Source of the DNA: Acetatifactor sp.
Lineage (GTDB): Bacteria; Bacillota; Clostridia; Lachnospirales; Lachnospiraceae
Assembly (NCBI GenBank): GCA_024699575.1
Contig: JAILPF010000362.1
Span: 1-12,633, forward strand
Direction: 5' to 3'
DNA: 12,633 nucleotides
The translations under genes and the position numbers were made by a program. The notes below the pieces were generated by a model. That model did not search any database. It was not told where the DNA came from and was given only the letters and a program-made list of their open reading frames with translations. Shown one piece after another: positions 1-7,090 of the stretch (the stretch's first letter is position 1; each line of letters starts with the position of its first letter).

Positions 1-48
1 ACAGCCGATAGCGGCAACTCCGTTGCCGATGATAACGTGACTAGCCAT
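1..48 (-). CDS. NAD(P)/FAD-dependent oxidoreductase, N-terminal fragment (partial)
   Basis: Only the first 16 codons lie in the window, and the gene continues past base 1. The start is ATG at 48-46, preceded on the minus strand by an AAGGGG-type ribosome-binding site. The visible peptide, MASHVIIGNGVAAIGC, is a first beta strand followed by a GxGxxA dinucleotide-binding loop, as at the N terminus of FAD/NAD(P) oxidoreductases of the pyridine-nucleotide-disulfide class. It begins 1 nt after the stop of the four-cluster ferredoxin gene, so it is the fourth gene of the glutamate synthase operon. By context it probably carries electrons from a pyridine nucleotide to the ferredoxin and FMN subunits. 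The fold is well supported by the motif. The electron-donor role is inference, because almost all of the protein is outside the window. Confidence 0.72.
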   Translation of the reverse strand, partial: MASHVIIGNGVAAIGC

Positions 49-49
49 T

Positions 50-484
50 TTAGTTTCCCCTTTCTTCATATACAATTGCCCGGTTGGGACAGCCGGAAAC
101 GCAGGCCGGTTCCCCGCAGCTGTTTTTCAGACAAAGCTCACATTTTTGCATGACACCGTTCTCGTTTGGTGCCAGAGCACCGTAAGGACAAACTAAAACA
201 CAGGTGAGGCATCCCACACACTTACTCTGGTCGATGGAGACAACACCGTCCTTTTGAGAGATGGCTCCCGCAATACAGCTCTTGACACAGATAGGGTCGG
301 TGCAATGCCGGCAGGAGACTGCATAGCAGATTTTGTCGCCTTCCTCAATATGTATCCTTGGGAAGATAGGTTTTCCTTTTAAAGCATCCGCCATATCTTT
401 TTTGCCGGAATTGGCAAAGGCACAGTTATATTCGCACAGATGACATCCAAGACACCATTCTTCATTTACATACACTCGTTTCAT
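50..484 (-). CDS. 4Fe-4S ferredoxin subunit (HycB/DmsB-like, four clusters) of glutamate synthase operon
   Basis: This 144-residue soluble protein carries electrons. It has four cysteine sets: C11/C14/C17/C21, C58/C61/C66/C70, C89/C92/C95/C99 and C115/C118/C128/C132. This is the arrangement of HycB/DmsB-type electron-transfer subunits, which hold four [4Fe-4S] clusters. C53 and C123 are extra. There is no signal peptide or membrane segment, so it acts in the cytoplasm. The start ATG is at 484, and a GGGGAG ribosome-binding site overlaps the end of the preceding gene, leaving a 5-nt gap. A flavoprotein gene follows 1 nt downstream. Placed between the FMN synthase subunit and a probable FAD oxidoreductase, it most likely wires these two together as part of a multi-subunit glutamate synthase. 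The cluster count is read from the sequence. The partnership is inferred from operon position. Confidence 0.88.
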   Translation of the reverse strand: MKRVYVNEEWCLGCHLCEYNCAFANSGKKDMADALKGKPIFPRIHIEEGDKICYAVSCRHCTDPICVKSCIAGAISQKDGVVSIDQSKCVGCLTCVLVCPYGALAPNENGVMQKCELCLKNSCGEPACVSGCPNRAIVYEERGN

Positions 485-489
485 CTTTT

Positions 490-1995
490 TTACTCCCCTG
501 CATGAGAGATTCCGAGAATCTCCAATTCTTTCTCTGTTAATCCGATACCGCGAAGCATCAGTCTGTTCCCGCGAAGTGCTTCAACGGAGTTAATGCCCAT
601 ACCGCCCATCAGCTCTTTGATTTCATGCCGCCATGCACTCATCAGATTGATTAAACGTTCGCTTCCGATTTCCGGATTGAGTCGTTTAACCAGTTCAGGG
701 CGCTGGGTTGCGATACCCCAGTTACATTTGCCGGTCTGGCAGGTACGGCATAAGTGACAGCCCAGTGCGAGTAAAGCAGCCGTTGCTACATAGCAGGCAT
801 CAGCACCGAGAGCGATGGCTTTGATGACATCAGATGCGCTACGGATACTTCCAACTACCACGAGAGATACCTGATTACGGATACCTTCATCGCGAAGTCT
901 CTGGTCAACTGCAGCAAGTGCAAGTTCAATGGGAATACCTACATTATCACGGATTCTGGTGGGAGCAGCACCTGTACCACCGCGGAAACCGTCAATTGCG
1001 ATAATGTCTGCACCGCTTCTTGCGATACCGCTGGCAATTGCGGCAATATTGTGAACCGCAGCAACTTTGACGATGACAGGTTTCTTATATTCTGTAGCTT
1101 CTTTTAATGAGAAGACAAGCTGACGTAAATCTTCGATGGAGTAAATATCATGGTGAGGAGCGGGGGAGATAGCATCGGACCCCTCCGGAATCATACGGGT
1201 CTTGGAGACGTCGCCCACAATTTTGGCGCCGGGCAGATGACCTCCGATTCCAGGCTTTGCACCTTGGCCCATTTTAATTTCAATGGCAGCTCCCGCATTT
1301 AAGTAATCTTCGTGTACGCCGAATCTTCCGGATGCCACCTGAACGATGGTGTTTTCTCCGTAGCAGTAGAAATCTTCGTGAAGTCCGCCTTCGCCTGTGT
1401 TATATAGAATGCCAAGCTCGGTTGCTGCCAGAGCAAGGGATTTGTGTGCGTTGTAACTGATGGAACCGTAGCTCATGGCGGAGAACATTACCGGCATGGA
1501 CAATTCAATCTGGGGAGGAAGCTCACAGGACAATTCACCGTTTGCAAGCCGGGTTACACGGCTGGGTTTTTTGCCCAGATAAACTCTGGTTTCCATGGGC
1601 TCGCGAAGAGGGTCAATGGGGGGATTCGTTACCTGGGATGCATTAATCAGGATTTTATCCCAATATACAGGAAAGGGTTTGGGATTTCCCATGGATGAGA
1701 GCAGTACCCCTGCGCTGTTTGCCTGTTTATAGATTTCCTTGATGGTATCGTTGGACCAGTTCGCATTTTCACGCAGTGTACAATCACTTTTGACAATTTT
1801 CAGTGCTCTGGTAGGGCAGAGGGAAACACATCTCTGGCAGTTGACACATTTTGATTCATCGCTTTTCATGCACTGATGTTCTTCATCATAACAATGTACT
1901 TCGTTGGCACATTGGCGCTCGCAAACTCTGCATCCGATACATCTGTTTTCATTTCGGATTACTTCAAACTCGGGATAAATAAATTCAACACTCAT
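490..1995 (-). CDS. Glutamate synthase FMN/ferredoxin domain subunit (GltB2-like)
   Basis: This is the synthase subunit of split (archaeal-type) GOGAT: 2-oxoglutarate plus ammonia from glutamine is reduced to glutamate on FMN. The 501 residues comprise two N-terminal [4Fe-4S] motifs (C19/C22/C25/C29 and C50/C53/C56/C60), a linker, and then the FMN (beta/alpha)8 domain from about residue 135. Family motifs include MSYGSIS (174-180), NTGEGG (199-204), KMGQGAKPGIGGHLPG (241-256), SPAPHHDIYS (277-286) and DGFRGGTGAAP (335-345). Cysteines 413, 419 and 424 keep the x5/x4 spacing of the [3Fe-4S] ligands of glutamate synthase; C416 is an additional cysteine. The start ATG at 1995 shares one base with the upstream TAA, and the AAGGAAGG ribosome-binding site lies inside gltB1, so translation is coupled. 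The amidotransferase is a separate upstream gene, and a GXGXG (GltB3) subunit is not in view. Confidence 0.93.
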   Translation of the reverse strand: MSVEFIYPEFEVIRNENRCIGCRVCERQCANEVHCYDEEHQCMKSDESKCVNCQRCVSLCPTRALKIVKSDCTLRENANWSNDTIKEIYKQANSAGVLLSSMGNPKPFPVYWDKILINASQVTNPPIDPLREPMETRVYLGKKPSRVTRLANGELSCELPPQIELSMPVMFSAMSYGSISYNAHKSLALAATELGILYNTGEGGLHEDFYCYGENTIVQVASGRFGVHEDYLNAGAAIEIKMGQGAKPGIGGHLPGAKIVGDVSKTRMIPEGSDAISPAPHHDIYSIEDLRQLVFSLKEATEYKKPVIVKVAAVHNIAAIASGIARSGADIIAIDGFRGGTGAAPTRIRDNVGIPIELALAAVDQRLRDEGIRNQVSLVVVGSIRSASDVIKAIALGADACYVATAALLALGCHLCRTCQTGKCNWGIATQRPELVKRLNPEIGSERLINLMSAWRHEIKELMGGMGINSVEALRGNRLMLRGIGLTEKELEILGISHAGE

Positions 1996-3089
1996 TAATA
2001 GGCACCTTCCTTTACGTTTACAATGACAGGTTCTCCGCCGGCAGGAGACCAGATATTGGTGACATCAGCCTCCATCGTTCGGATTGCCGCCTCTTCACTT
2101 GCAATGTATACTTTGTCGTCCTTTTCACCGACCACCATGGAACGAAGCTTTAACCGGTCATTGAGTGCCATCAATCCACCGCCATAGCCTAAAACAATGG
2201 AAAAGGGGCCGGTGATTAAAAGACTTGGGAACATGGTGCGCAGGTAGGTCAATTTCTTTTGAAGCTCAACATCCTCCTTGGAATTGATGGTACTCCAGAA
2301 GGGGGCAGCAATGACGCTGGCCGCCTCTTCCAGAGTCAAGCCCTGAGCTCTGAGCAGATAATCCATGATATAGGTAATAACCTCTGTATCTGTCTGTAAG
2401 GTACATTTATAGCCGAACATCTCAATGAAACGTCGATTAGCATCGTAGGAAGAGATTTCTCCATTATGTACGATAGAGTAGTCAAGCAGTGTGAAAGGAT
2501 GAGCTCCTCCCCACCAGCCGGGTGTGTTGGTAGGATACCGCCCGTGGGCAGTCCAGGAATAACCTTCGTATTCCTCCAGCCTATAGAACACGCCGACATC
2601 TTCGGGAAAGCCGACCGCTTTGAAGGTTCCCATATTTTTGCCGCTGGAAAACACATATGCACCGGAAAGCTCTGTGTTGATTTTCATCACTGTTTTGGTG
2701 ACAAATTCTTTTTCGTCCATCTGGGCGGATACAAGCGCGGATTTTAAAGGTGCGACGAAATATCTCCATATAATAGGTTCGTCTGTGATAGCAGGAATTT
2801 TACGTGTGGGAATAATTTCGGATTGAACGATTTCAAAACTTTCTTTTAGAAATGCTTCACATTCTTTACGGGTAGAGCGATTATTAAAGAATAGATGAAG
2901 AGCATAAAAATCCTTGTAGTCGGGATAAATGCCGTAACCGGCAAAACCACCTCCCAGTCCGTTGGAACGATCGTGCATGGGGCGCATGGAATTGGTAATC
3001 ATTTCACCGGACATCCTTTTTCCTTCTCTGGAGATGACAGCAGAAATTGCACATCCGGAAGGGATTCTTACTTGACCTTCAATCTTCAT
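1995..3089 (-). CDS. Glutamate synthase class II glutamine amidotransferase subunit (GltB1-like)
   Basis: This Ntn-type glutaminase releases ammonia from glutamine for the GltB2-like subunit. The ATG at 3089 gives 364 residues. An in-frame TTG at 3110 lies upstream but overlaps the AAAGGATGG ribosome-binding site, so I reject it as the start. Visible motifs (numbered from this ATG) are GCAISAVIS with Cys13, RSNGLGGGFAGYGIYPDY (41-58), a GRYPTNTPGWWGGAHPF substrate loop, and HNGEIS, the Asn-Gly pair that forms the oxyanion hole. Class II enzymes need the cysteine at the mature N terminus, so the 12 residues before Cys13 are probably a propeptide. It is the first gene of the minus-strand operon, downstream of a promoter and a leader terminator. 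It overlaps the next gene by one base. Confidence 0.9.
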   Translation of the reverse strand: MKIEGQVRIPSGCAISAVISREGKRMSGEMITNSMRPMHDRSNGLGGGFAGYGIYPDYKDFYALHLFFNNRSTRKECEAFLKESFEIVQSEIIPTRKIPAITDEPIIWRYFVAPLKSALVSAQMDEKEFVTKTVMKINTELSGAYVFSSGKNMGTFKAVGFPEDVGVFYRLEEYEGYSWTAHGRYPTNTPGWWGGAHPFTLLDYSIVHNGEISSYDANRRFIEMFGYKCTLQTDTEVITYIMDYLLRAQGLTLEEAASVIAAPFWSTINSKEDVELQKKLTYLRTMFPSLLITGPFSIVLGYGGGLMALNDRLKLRSMVVGEKDDKVYIASEEAAIRTMEADVTNIWSPAGGEPVIVNVKEGAY

Positions 3090-3098
3090 ACAGCTAAA

Positions 3099-3107
3099 CC
3101 ATCCTTT
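3099..3107 (-). promoter_or_regulatory. Ribosome-binding site that sets the gltB1 start
   Basis: On the minus strand the bases read AAAGGATGG, 9 nt before the ATG at 3089. The upstream in-frame TTG at 3110 would sit on this site and add seven residues (MKGWFSC) that do not look like family sequence, so the ATG is the better start. Confidence 0.65.
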
Positions 3108-3116
3108 CAAAGTAAT

Positions 3117-3170
3117 AAAAAAAGACGCTCATTTTCAAGACAGAATAATTCTGTCAAAAAAATGAACGCC
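3117..3170 (-). terminator. Leader intrinsic terminator (attenuator) ahead of the GOGAT operon
   Basis: On the minus strand, bases 3170-3158 pair with 3124-3136 (13 bp including G-T wobbles). A 2x2 T/T internal loop follows, then a 7-bp GACAGAA/TTCTGTC top stem (3155-3149 with 3139-3145) closed by a TTA loop. A run of seven Ts follows (3123-3117). AAA at 3173-3171 could also pair with the T run. This is a complete intrinsic terminator placed between the promoter and the first gene, so full-length operon mRNA requires read-through. Predicted transcripts start near 3181, only about 8-11 nt before the stem. The hairpin is seen directly; its use as a regulated attenuator is inference. Confidence 0.85.
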
Positions 3171-3187
3171 TTTGCTCATATGACCTA

Positions 3188-3216
3188 TTTATACAGCATA
3201 TCAATTTTGTTGTCAA
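3188..3216 (-). promoter_or_regulatory. Sigma-A promoter for the glutamate synthase operon
   Basis: On the minus strand a perfect -35 TTGACA (3216-3211) is followed by a 17-bp spacer and a -10 TATAAA (3193-3188). The predicted start is near 3181. It faces away from the glnN promoter; the two -35 boxes are 36 bp apart. Confidence 0.88.
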
Positions 3217-3252
3217 TCATTTTTTGCTCGAAAAAATTTCCTCAAAAATTTG
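3217..3252. promoter_or_regulatory. A/T-tract centre between divergent promoters (UP element or operator candidate)
   Basis: The 36 bp separating the two -35 boxes contain an inverted repeat, TTTTTT-gctcg-AAAAAA (3220-3236), followed by AAATTT-type tracts. A/T tracts directly upstream of a -35 are typical of UP elements, and here a single stretch could serve both promoters or bind a shared regulator. The sequence is seen; the function is not proven. Confidence 0.4.
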
Positions 3253-3281
3253 TTGACAAGAAATTGCGACAGGTGTATTAT
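3253..3281 (+). promoter_or_regulatory. Sigma-A promoter for glnN-asnB-purF-dapL
   Basis: A perfect -35 TTGACA (3253-3258), a 17-bp spacer and a -10 TATTAT (3276-3281) predict a start near 3288. This lies about 80 bp ahead of the glnN ATG and 12 nt ahead of a leader terminator. Confidence 0.88.
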
Positions 3282-3299
3282 CACATCCATAAAGGCAAC

Positions 3300-3338
3300 G
3301 GCGTCTTTAATGCATAGGCATTAGAGGCGTCTTTTTTT
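3300..3338 (+). terminator. Leader intrinsic terminator (attenuator) ahead of glnN
   Basis: Bases 3300-3313 pair with 3318-3331 over 14 continuous positions (three G-T wobbles, no bulge), closed by an ATAG tetraloop. Seven Ts follow at 3332-3338. The top of the stem is TAATGC/GCATTA. It lies between the promoter and the glnN ribosome-binding site, so unprocessed transcripts would stop as RNAs of about 50 nt unless antitermination occurs. Its 3' arm and tail, GCGTC plus T7 plus AT, are repeated in the leader terminator of the divergent operon. The structure is read from the sequence; regulation is inferred. Confidence 0.87.
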
Positions 3339-3368
3339 ATGCAATTTTGACTGCAAGGAGGATGAACT

Positions 3369-5465
3369 ATGAAAAGTGTTTCAAGCTATTTTGGAAGTCT
3401 GGTATTTGATGACAGAGTGATGAAGGCTAATCTGTCAGCTGAGGTATATCAGTCCTTGAGAAAGACCATTGATGTGGGAGCAAAGCTTGATATTAAAGTG
3501 GCCAATGCGGTGGCAGAGGCAATGAAGGAGTGGGCTGTTGAAAATGGTGCTACACATTATACGCACTGGTTCCAGCCTTTGACCGGAATCACAGCAGAAA
3601 AGCATGACAGCTTTATCTCTCCCTCACCGGATGGCGGAGTGATTATGGAGTTTTCCGGCAAAGAACTGATTAAGGGTGAACCGGACGCATCCTCCTTCCC
3701 TTCAGGTGGTTTGAGAGCTACTTTTGAGGCGAGAGGATATACAGCATGGGATCCTACATCCTATGCATTCATTAAAGGAAAAACCTTGTGCATCCCTACA
3801 GCATTCTGTTCCTATGGCGGAGAGGCACTTGACAAGAAAACACCTCTTCTTCGTTCCATGGAGGCCCTGAATAAACAGGCTCTTCGTATTCTCAGATTAT
3901 TTGGAAATGAAGATGTGAAATGTGTCCGTACATCCGTTGGACCGGAACAGGAATATTTCTTAATTGATAAGGAAATGTATGATAAACGTCCGGATTTGCG
4001 TTATACAGGAAGAACTCTTTTCGGTGTAAAGCCTCCGAAAGGACAGGAGATGGATGACCATTATTTCGGTGTGATTAAGCCTCGTGTCGCTGCTTATATG
4101 GAAGAACTGAACGAAGAATTATGGAAGCTTGGTATTCTGGCAAAGACAGAGCACAATGAAGTGGCACCGGCTCAGCATGAGCTTGCACCGATTTATTCCA
4201 CAACAAATATTGCAACAGATCATAACCAGCTGACCATGGAAATTATGCAGAAAGTTGCAACAAAGCACGGTCTTGTGTGCCTGCTTCATGAAAAACCTTT
4301 TGCAGGGGTAAACGGAAGCGGAAAACACAATAACTGGTCCATGGCTACCGATGCAGGTGTAAACCTTCTTTCCCCCGGGGAGACTCCTTATGAGAATGCA
4401 CAGTTTTTGCTGTTCCTCTGTGCCGTGATTAAGGCAGTGGATGATTATCAGGATTTGCTTCGCCTTTCGGTTGCCACCGCTGGTAACGATCACAGGCTCG
4501 GTGCCAACGAAGCACCTCCGGCAGTGGTGTCTATGTTCCTGGGCGATGAGCTGAATGCTGTTTTGGAAGCAATTGAGAAGGATATACCTTATGAGGGTAC
4601 GGAGAAAACCCAGATGAAGCTGGGGGTAAATGTACTTCCGAAATTTAACAGAGATACGACAGACAGAAACAGAACTTCACCGTTTGCATTTACCGGTAAC
4701 AAGTTTGAGTTTCGTATGGTTGGTTCTTCCGATAGCATTGCCTGTGCCAATATTATGCTGAACAGCGCGGTTGCCGAGAGTCTTAAGATTTACGCGGACA
4801 GACTGGAGAAGGCCGAGAATTTTGAGGACGCGCTGCATGAGATGATTCGGAAAACCATCAAAGATCACAAGAAGATTATCTTTAACGGAAACGGTTATGA
4901 TGATACATGGATTAAAGAGGCGACCGAGAAGAGAGGTCTGTTGAACTACAGAACCACGCCGGCCTGCATGCCGCATCTGCTGGCTGAGAAGAATGTAAAA
5001 ATGCTGACTTCCCATAAAGTATTCTCTGAGAGCGAGCTGAAATCCAGATGCGAAATCATGCTGGAGAATTATTGTAAGACCATTGTAATCGAAGCAAACA
5101 CCATGCTGTCTATGGCGAAGACGGAAATCCTTCCGGCTGTGGAAGCGTATGCTTATGAACTTGCAAAAACCGCGGCAACGAAAAAGGCTTTGGATGCAGG
5201 ATTGGCTTGTGTCTATGAGAGCAGTCTGGTGAAGAAACTGTCCTCCATCGCAGACAGAATTGCAATCAAGACAGAAGAACTGGAAAACGCTATGGTAGAT
5301 TTGTGCAAGACAGAAGATATCATTGCACAAGCTAATGCGATTCGTGACATCGTGCTGGTGAGCATGGGGGAACTCAGACTTGTGTGTGATGAGGCAGAGA
5401 CTGTGACAGCGAAAAAGTATTGGCCTTATCCTTCCTACGGCGATTTGCTGTTCAGTGTAAGATAA
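3369..5465 (+). CDS. glnN: Glutamine synthetase type III (GSIII)
   Basis: It makes glutamine from glutamate, ammonia and ATP in the cytoplasm. At 698 residues it has the length of the GSIII family (about 700), well above GSI (about 450). Visible motifs include the family N-terminal [10 protein letters not shown] (6-15), [21 protein letters not shown] (111-131), the metal/glutamate-binding [10 protein letters not shown] (191-200), [12 protein letters not shown] (263-274) and the ATP/ammonia-site [11 protein letters not shown] (314-324). The ATG at 3369 follows a perfect AAGGAGG (3355-3361) at 7 nt. It is the first gene after a strong promoter and a leader terminator, and it is divergent from glutamate synthase, so both halves of the GS/GOGAT cycle share one control region. 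asnB follows 25 nt after its stop, including that gene's ribosome-binding site. The family assignment is secure. Confidence 0.97.
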   Translation: MKSVSSYFGSLVFDDRVMKANLSAEVYQSLRKTIDVGAKLDIKVANAVAEAMKEWAVENGATHYTHWFQPLTGITAEKHDSFISPSPDGGVIMEFSGKELIKGEPDASSFPSGGLRATFEARGYTAWDPTSYAFIKGKTLCIPTAFCSYGGEALDKKTPLLRSMEALNKQALRILRLFGNEDVKCVRTSVGPEQEYFLIDKEMYDKRPDLRYTGRTLFGVKPPKGQEMDDHYFGVIKPRVAAYMEELNEELWKLGILAKTEHNEVAPAQHELAPIYSTTNIATDHNQLTMEIMQKVATKHGLVCLLHEKPFAGVNGSGKHNNWSMATDAGVNLLSPGETPYENAQFLLFLCAVIKAVDDYQDLLRLSVATAGNDHRLGANEAPPAVVSMFLGDELNAVLEAIEKDIPYEGTEKTQMKLGVNVLPKFNRDTTDRNRTSPFAFTGNKFEFRMVGSSDSIACANIMLNSAVAESLKIYADRLEKAENFEDALHEMIRKTIKDHKKIIFNGNGYDDTWIKEATEKRGLLNYRTTPACMPHLLAEKNVKMLTSHKVFSESELKSRCEIMLENYCKTIVIEANTMLSMAKTEILPAVEAYAYELAKTAATKKALDAGLACVYESSLVKKLSSIADRIAIKTEELENAMVDLCKTEDIIAQANAIRDIVLVSMGELRLVCDEAETVTAKKYWPYPSYGDLLFSVR

Positions 5466-5477
5466 TACAAAATATTC

Positions 5478-5482
5478 GGAGG
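5478..5482 (+). promoter_or_regulatory. Ribosome-binding site that sets the asnB start
   Basis: GGAGG ends 8 nt before ATG 5491. An in-frame GTG at 5482 overlaps it and would add three residues (MYP) before the methionine, burying the catalytic cysteine, so ATG 5491 is the start. Confidence 0.8.
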
Positions 5483-5490
5483 TGTATCCA

Positions 5491-7071
5491 ATGTGTTCCA
5501 TTATGGGCTATTGTAGCAGTAAGGCAGATATTGAACTGTTTAAGAAAGGATTTGAAAAAACCATATCCAGAGGTCCTGATGACAGTAGGATTGTAGATAC
5601 AGGCGATGGTTATCTGGGCTTTCACAGACTGGCAATCATGGGACTTTCCGAATCCGGCATGCAACCGTTTCAGCTTGGAAAAAGCTATGTAGTCTGTAAT
5701 GGTGAGATATACGGCTTTGAAAAAATAAAGCAAAGTCTAAGCACAAAGTATACCTTTGTCAGTGAATCGGATTGTGAAATCCTTTTACCTTTATATCAGG
5801 AATATGGTACTGACATGTTTGGAATGCTGGATGCGGAATTCGCCTGCATCATCTATGACGGTGAGTCAGGCGAGTATATAGCAGCCAGAGATCCGATTGG
5901 CATTCGTCCTCTGTATTACGGGTATGATAAAGAGGGAAGCATTGTTTTTGCAAGTGAAGCCAAAAATCTGGTGGGATTGGTGGAGAATATTATGCCGTTC
6001 CCACCGGGACATTTCTATAAGGATGGTAAATTTACCTGTTATTGTGATATTGCTGCTGTTGATACATACCGTGAGGATGACTTGGAGACCGTCTGTAAGA
6101 ATATCCATAATAAACTTGTGTCTGGTGTAGAAAAGCGTCTGGTTGCGGATGCGAAAGTGGGCTTCCTGCTTTCAGGCGGTCTGGATTCCTCTCTGGTATG
6201 TGCCATCGCAGCGAAGAAGAGTAAGACTCCGATTAAGACCTTTGCCATTGGTATGAGTGAGGATGCAATTGATTTAAAATATGCCAAGCAGGTGGCGGAG
6301 TATATAGGAAGTGACCATCGGGAGGTTTATATGACTCCTGACGAGGTCATTCAATCACTTGAGGAAGTAATCAAAATACTGGGCACTTATGACATTACTA
6401 CCATTCGTGCTTCCATGGGAATGTATCTGGTATGTAAAGCAATTCATGAACAGACAGATATCCGTGTGCTTTTGACCGGAGAAATATCGGATGAACTGTT
6501 TGGATATAAATACACTGACTTTGCACCGAATGCGGAAGAATTCCAGAAAGAAGCACAGAAAAGAATCAGAGAATTACACATGTATGATGTACTGAGGGCG
6601 GATAGATGCATTTCCGTAAACTCCCTGGAGGCAAGAGTTCCGTTCGGTGATATTGATTTTGTAAAGTATGTGATGTCGGTCAACCCGGAATTAAAGTTAA
6701 ATAAATACGGAAAAGGAAAATATCTCTTGCGTCATGCGTTTGAAGACGGAGAGTATCTTCCGGAAGAAATCCTTTGGAGAGAAAAAGCTGCATTTTCGGA
6801 TGCAGTAGGTCACTCCATGGTTGATTATTTAAAGGAATATGCCCGGAATACATATACGGATGAGGAATTTGAAAGCCGCTGTCAGAAATATGATCATTCC
6901 AGACCGTTCACCAAGGAATCTCTGTTATACAGAGAGATATTTGAAAAGTATTACCCCGGGCAAAGTAAGATGGTAGTGGATTTCTGGATGCCGAATAAGT
7001 CATGGGAGGGTTGTAATGTGGATGATCCGTCCGCAAGAGTGCTCTCAAATTATGGTGACAGCGGAAAGTAA
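5491..7071 (+). CDS. asnB: Asparagine synthase, glutamine-hydrolysing
   Basis: It converts aspartate, glutamine and ATP to asparagine and glutamate. Starting at ATG 5491 the protein has 526 residues, and Cys2 becomes the N-terminal nucleophile after methionine removal. The N-terminal Ntn glutaminase domain shows RGPDD (27-31), HRLAIM (45-50) and NGEIY (70-74). The C-terminal synthetase domain has the PP-loop SGGLDSS (228-234), EISDELFGY (331-339) and the late SLEARVPFGD motif. The protein ends with DPSAR near the C terminus, as in other AsnB proteins. The residue after the nucleophile is Ser (MCSIMG) rather than the usual Gly (MCGI). The GGAGG site at 5478-5482 gives 8-nt spacing. There is no promoter or terminator between this gene and glnN, so they are cotranscribed; purF follows after 19 nt. 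Confidence 0.95.
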   Translation: MCSIMGYCSSKADIELFKKGFEKTISRGPDDSRIVDTGDGYLGFHRLAIMGLSESGMQPFQLGKSYVVCNGEIYGFEKIKQSLSTKYTFVSESDCEILLPLYQEYGTDMFGMLDAEFACIIYDGESGEYIAARDPIGIRPLYYGYDKEGSIVFASEAKNLVGLVENIMPFPPGHFYKDGKFTCYCDIAAVDTYREDDLETVCKNIHNKLVSGVEKRLVADAKVGFLLSGGLDSSLVCAIAAKKSKTPIKTFAIGMSEDAIDLKYAKQVAEYIGSDHREVYMTPDEVIQSLEEVIKILGTYDITTIRASMGMYLVCKAIHEQTDIRVLLTGEISDELFGYKYTDFAPNAEEFQKEAQKRIRELHMYDVLRADRCISVNSLEARVPFGDIDFVKYVMSVNPELKLNKYGKGKYLLRHAFEDGEYLPEEILWREKAAFSDAVGHSMVDYLKEYARNTYTDEEFESRCQKYDHSRPFTKESLLYREIFEKYYPGQSKMVVDFWMPNKSWEGCNVDDPSARVLSNYGDSGK

Positions 7072-7090
7072 TAGGAGGAAATAGAGAATC

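Noticed and set aside
2895..3317. 140-codon plus-strand frame across the gltB1 start and the control region
   Set aside because: It runs through both promoters and both terminators and has no ribosome-binding site or family motif.
3288..3338. Riboswitch, T-box or two-hairpin ANTAR target in the glnN leader
   Set aside because: Only about 12 nt precede the terminator stem. No aptamer or T-box bases are present, and the hairpin loop is a tetraloop (ATAG), not a hexaloop with A1 and G4. A non-canonical antitermination target remains possible and is reported as a finding.
3339..3350. Tiny leader open frame (ATG CAA TTT TGA) before glnN
   Set aside because: It has three codons, follows directly on the terminator T run and has no ribosome-binding site; it is most likely chance.
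4677..5501. 274-codon open frame on the minus strand opposite glnN
   Set aside because: It lies entirely over the conserved glnN and asnB start region, has no ribosome-binding site or recognisable motif, and fits the usual antisense shadow of a biased coding sequence.
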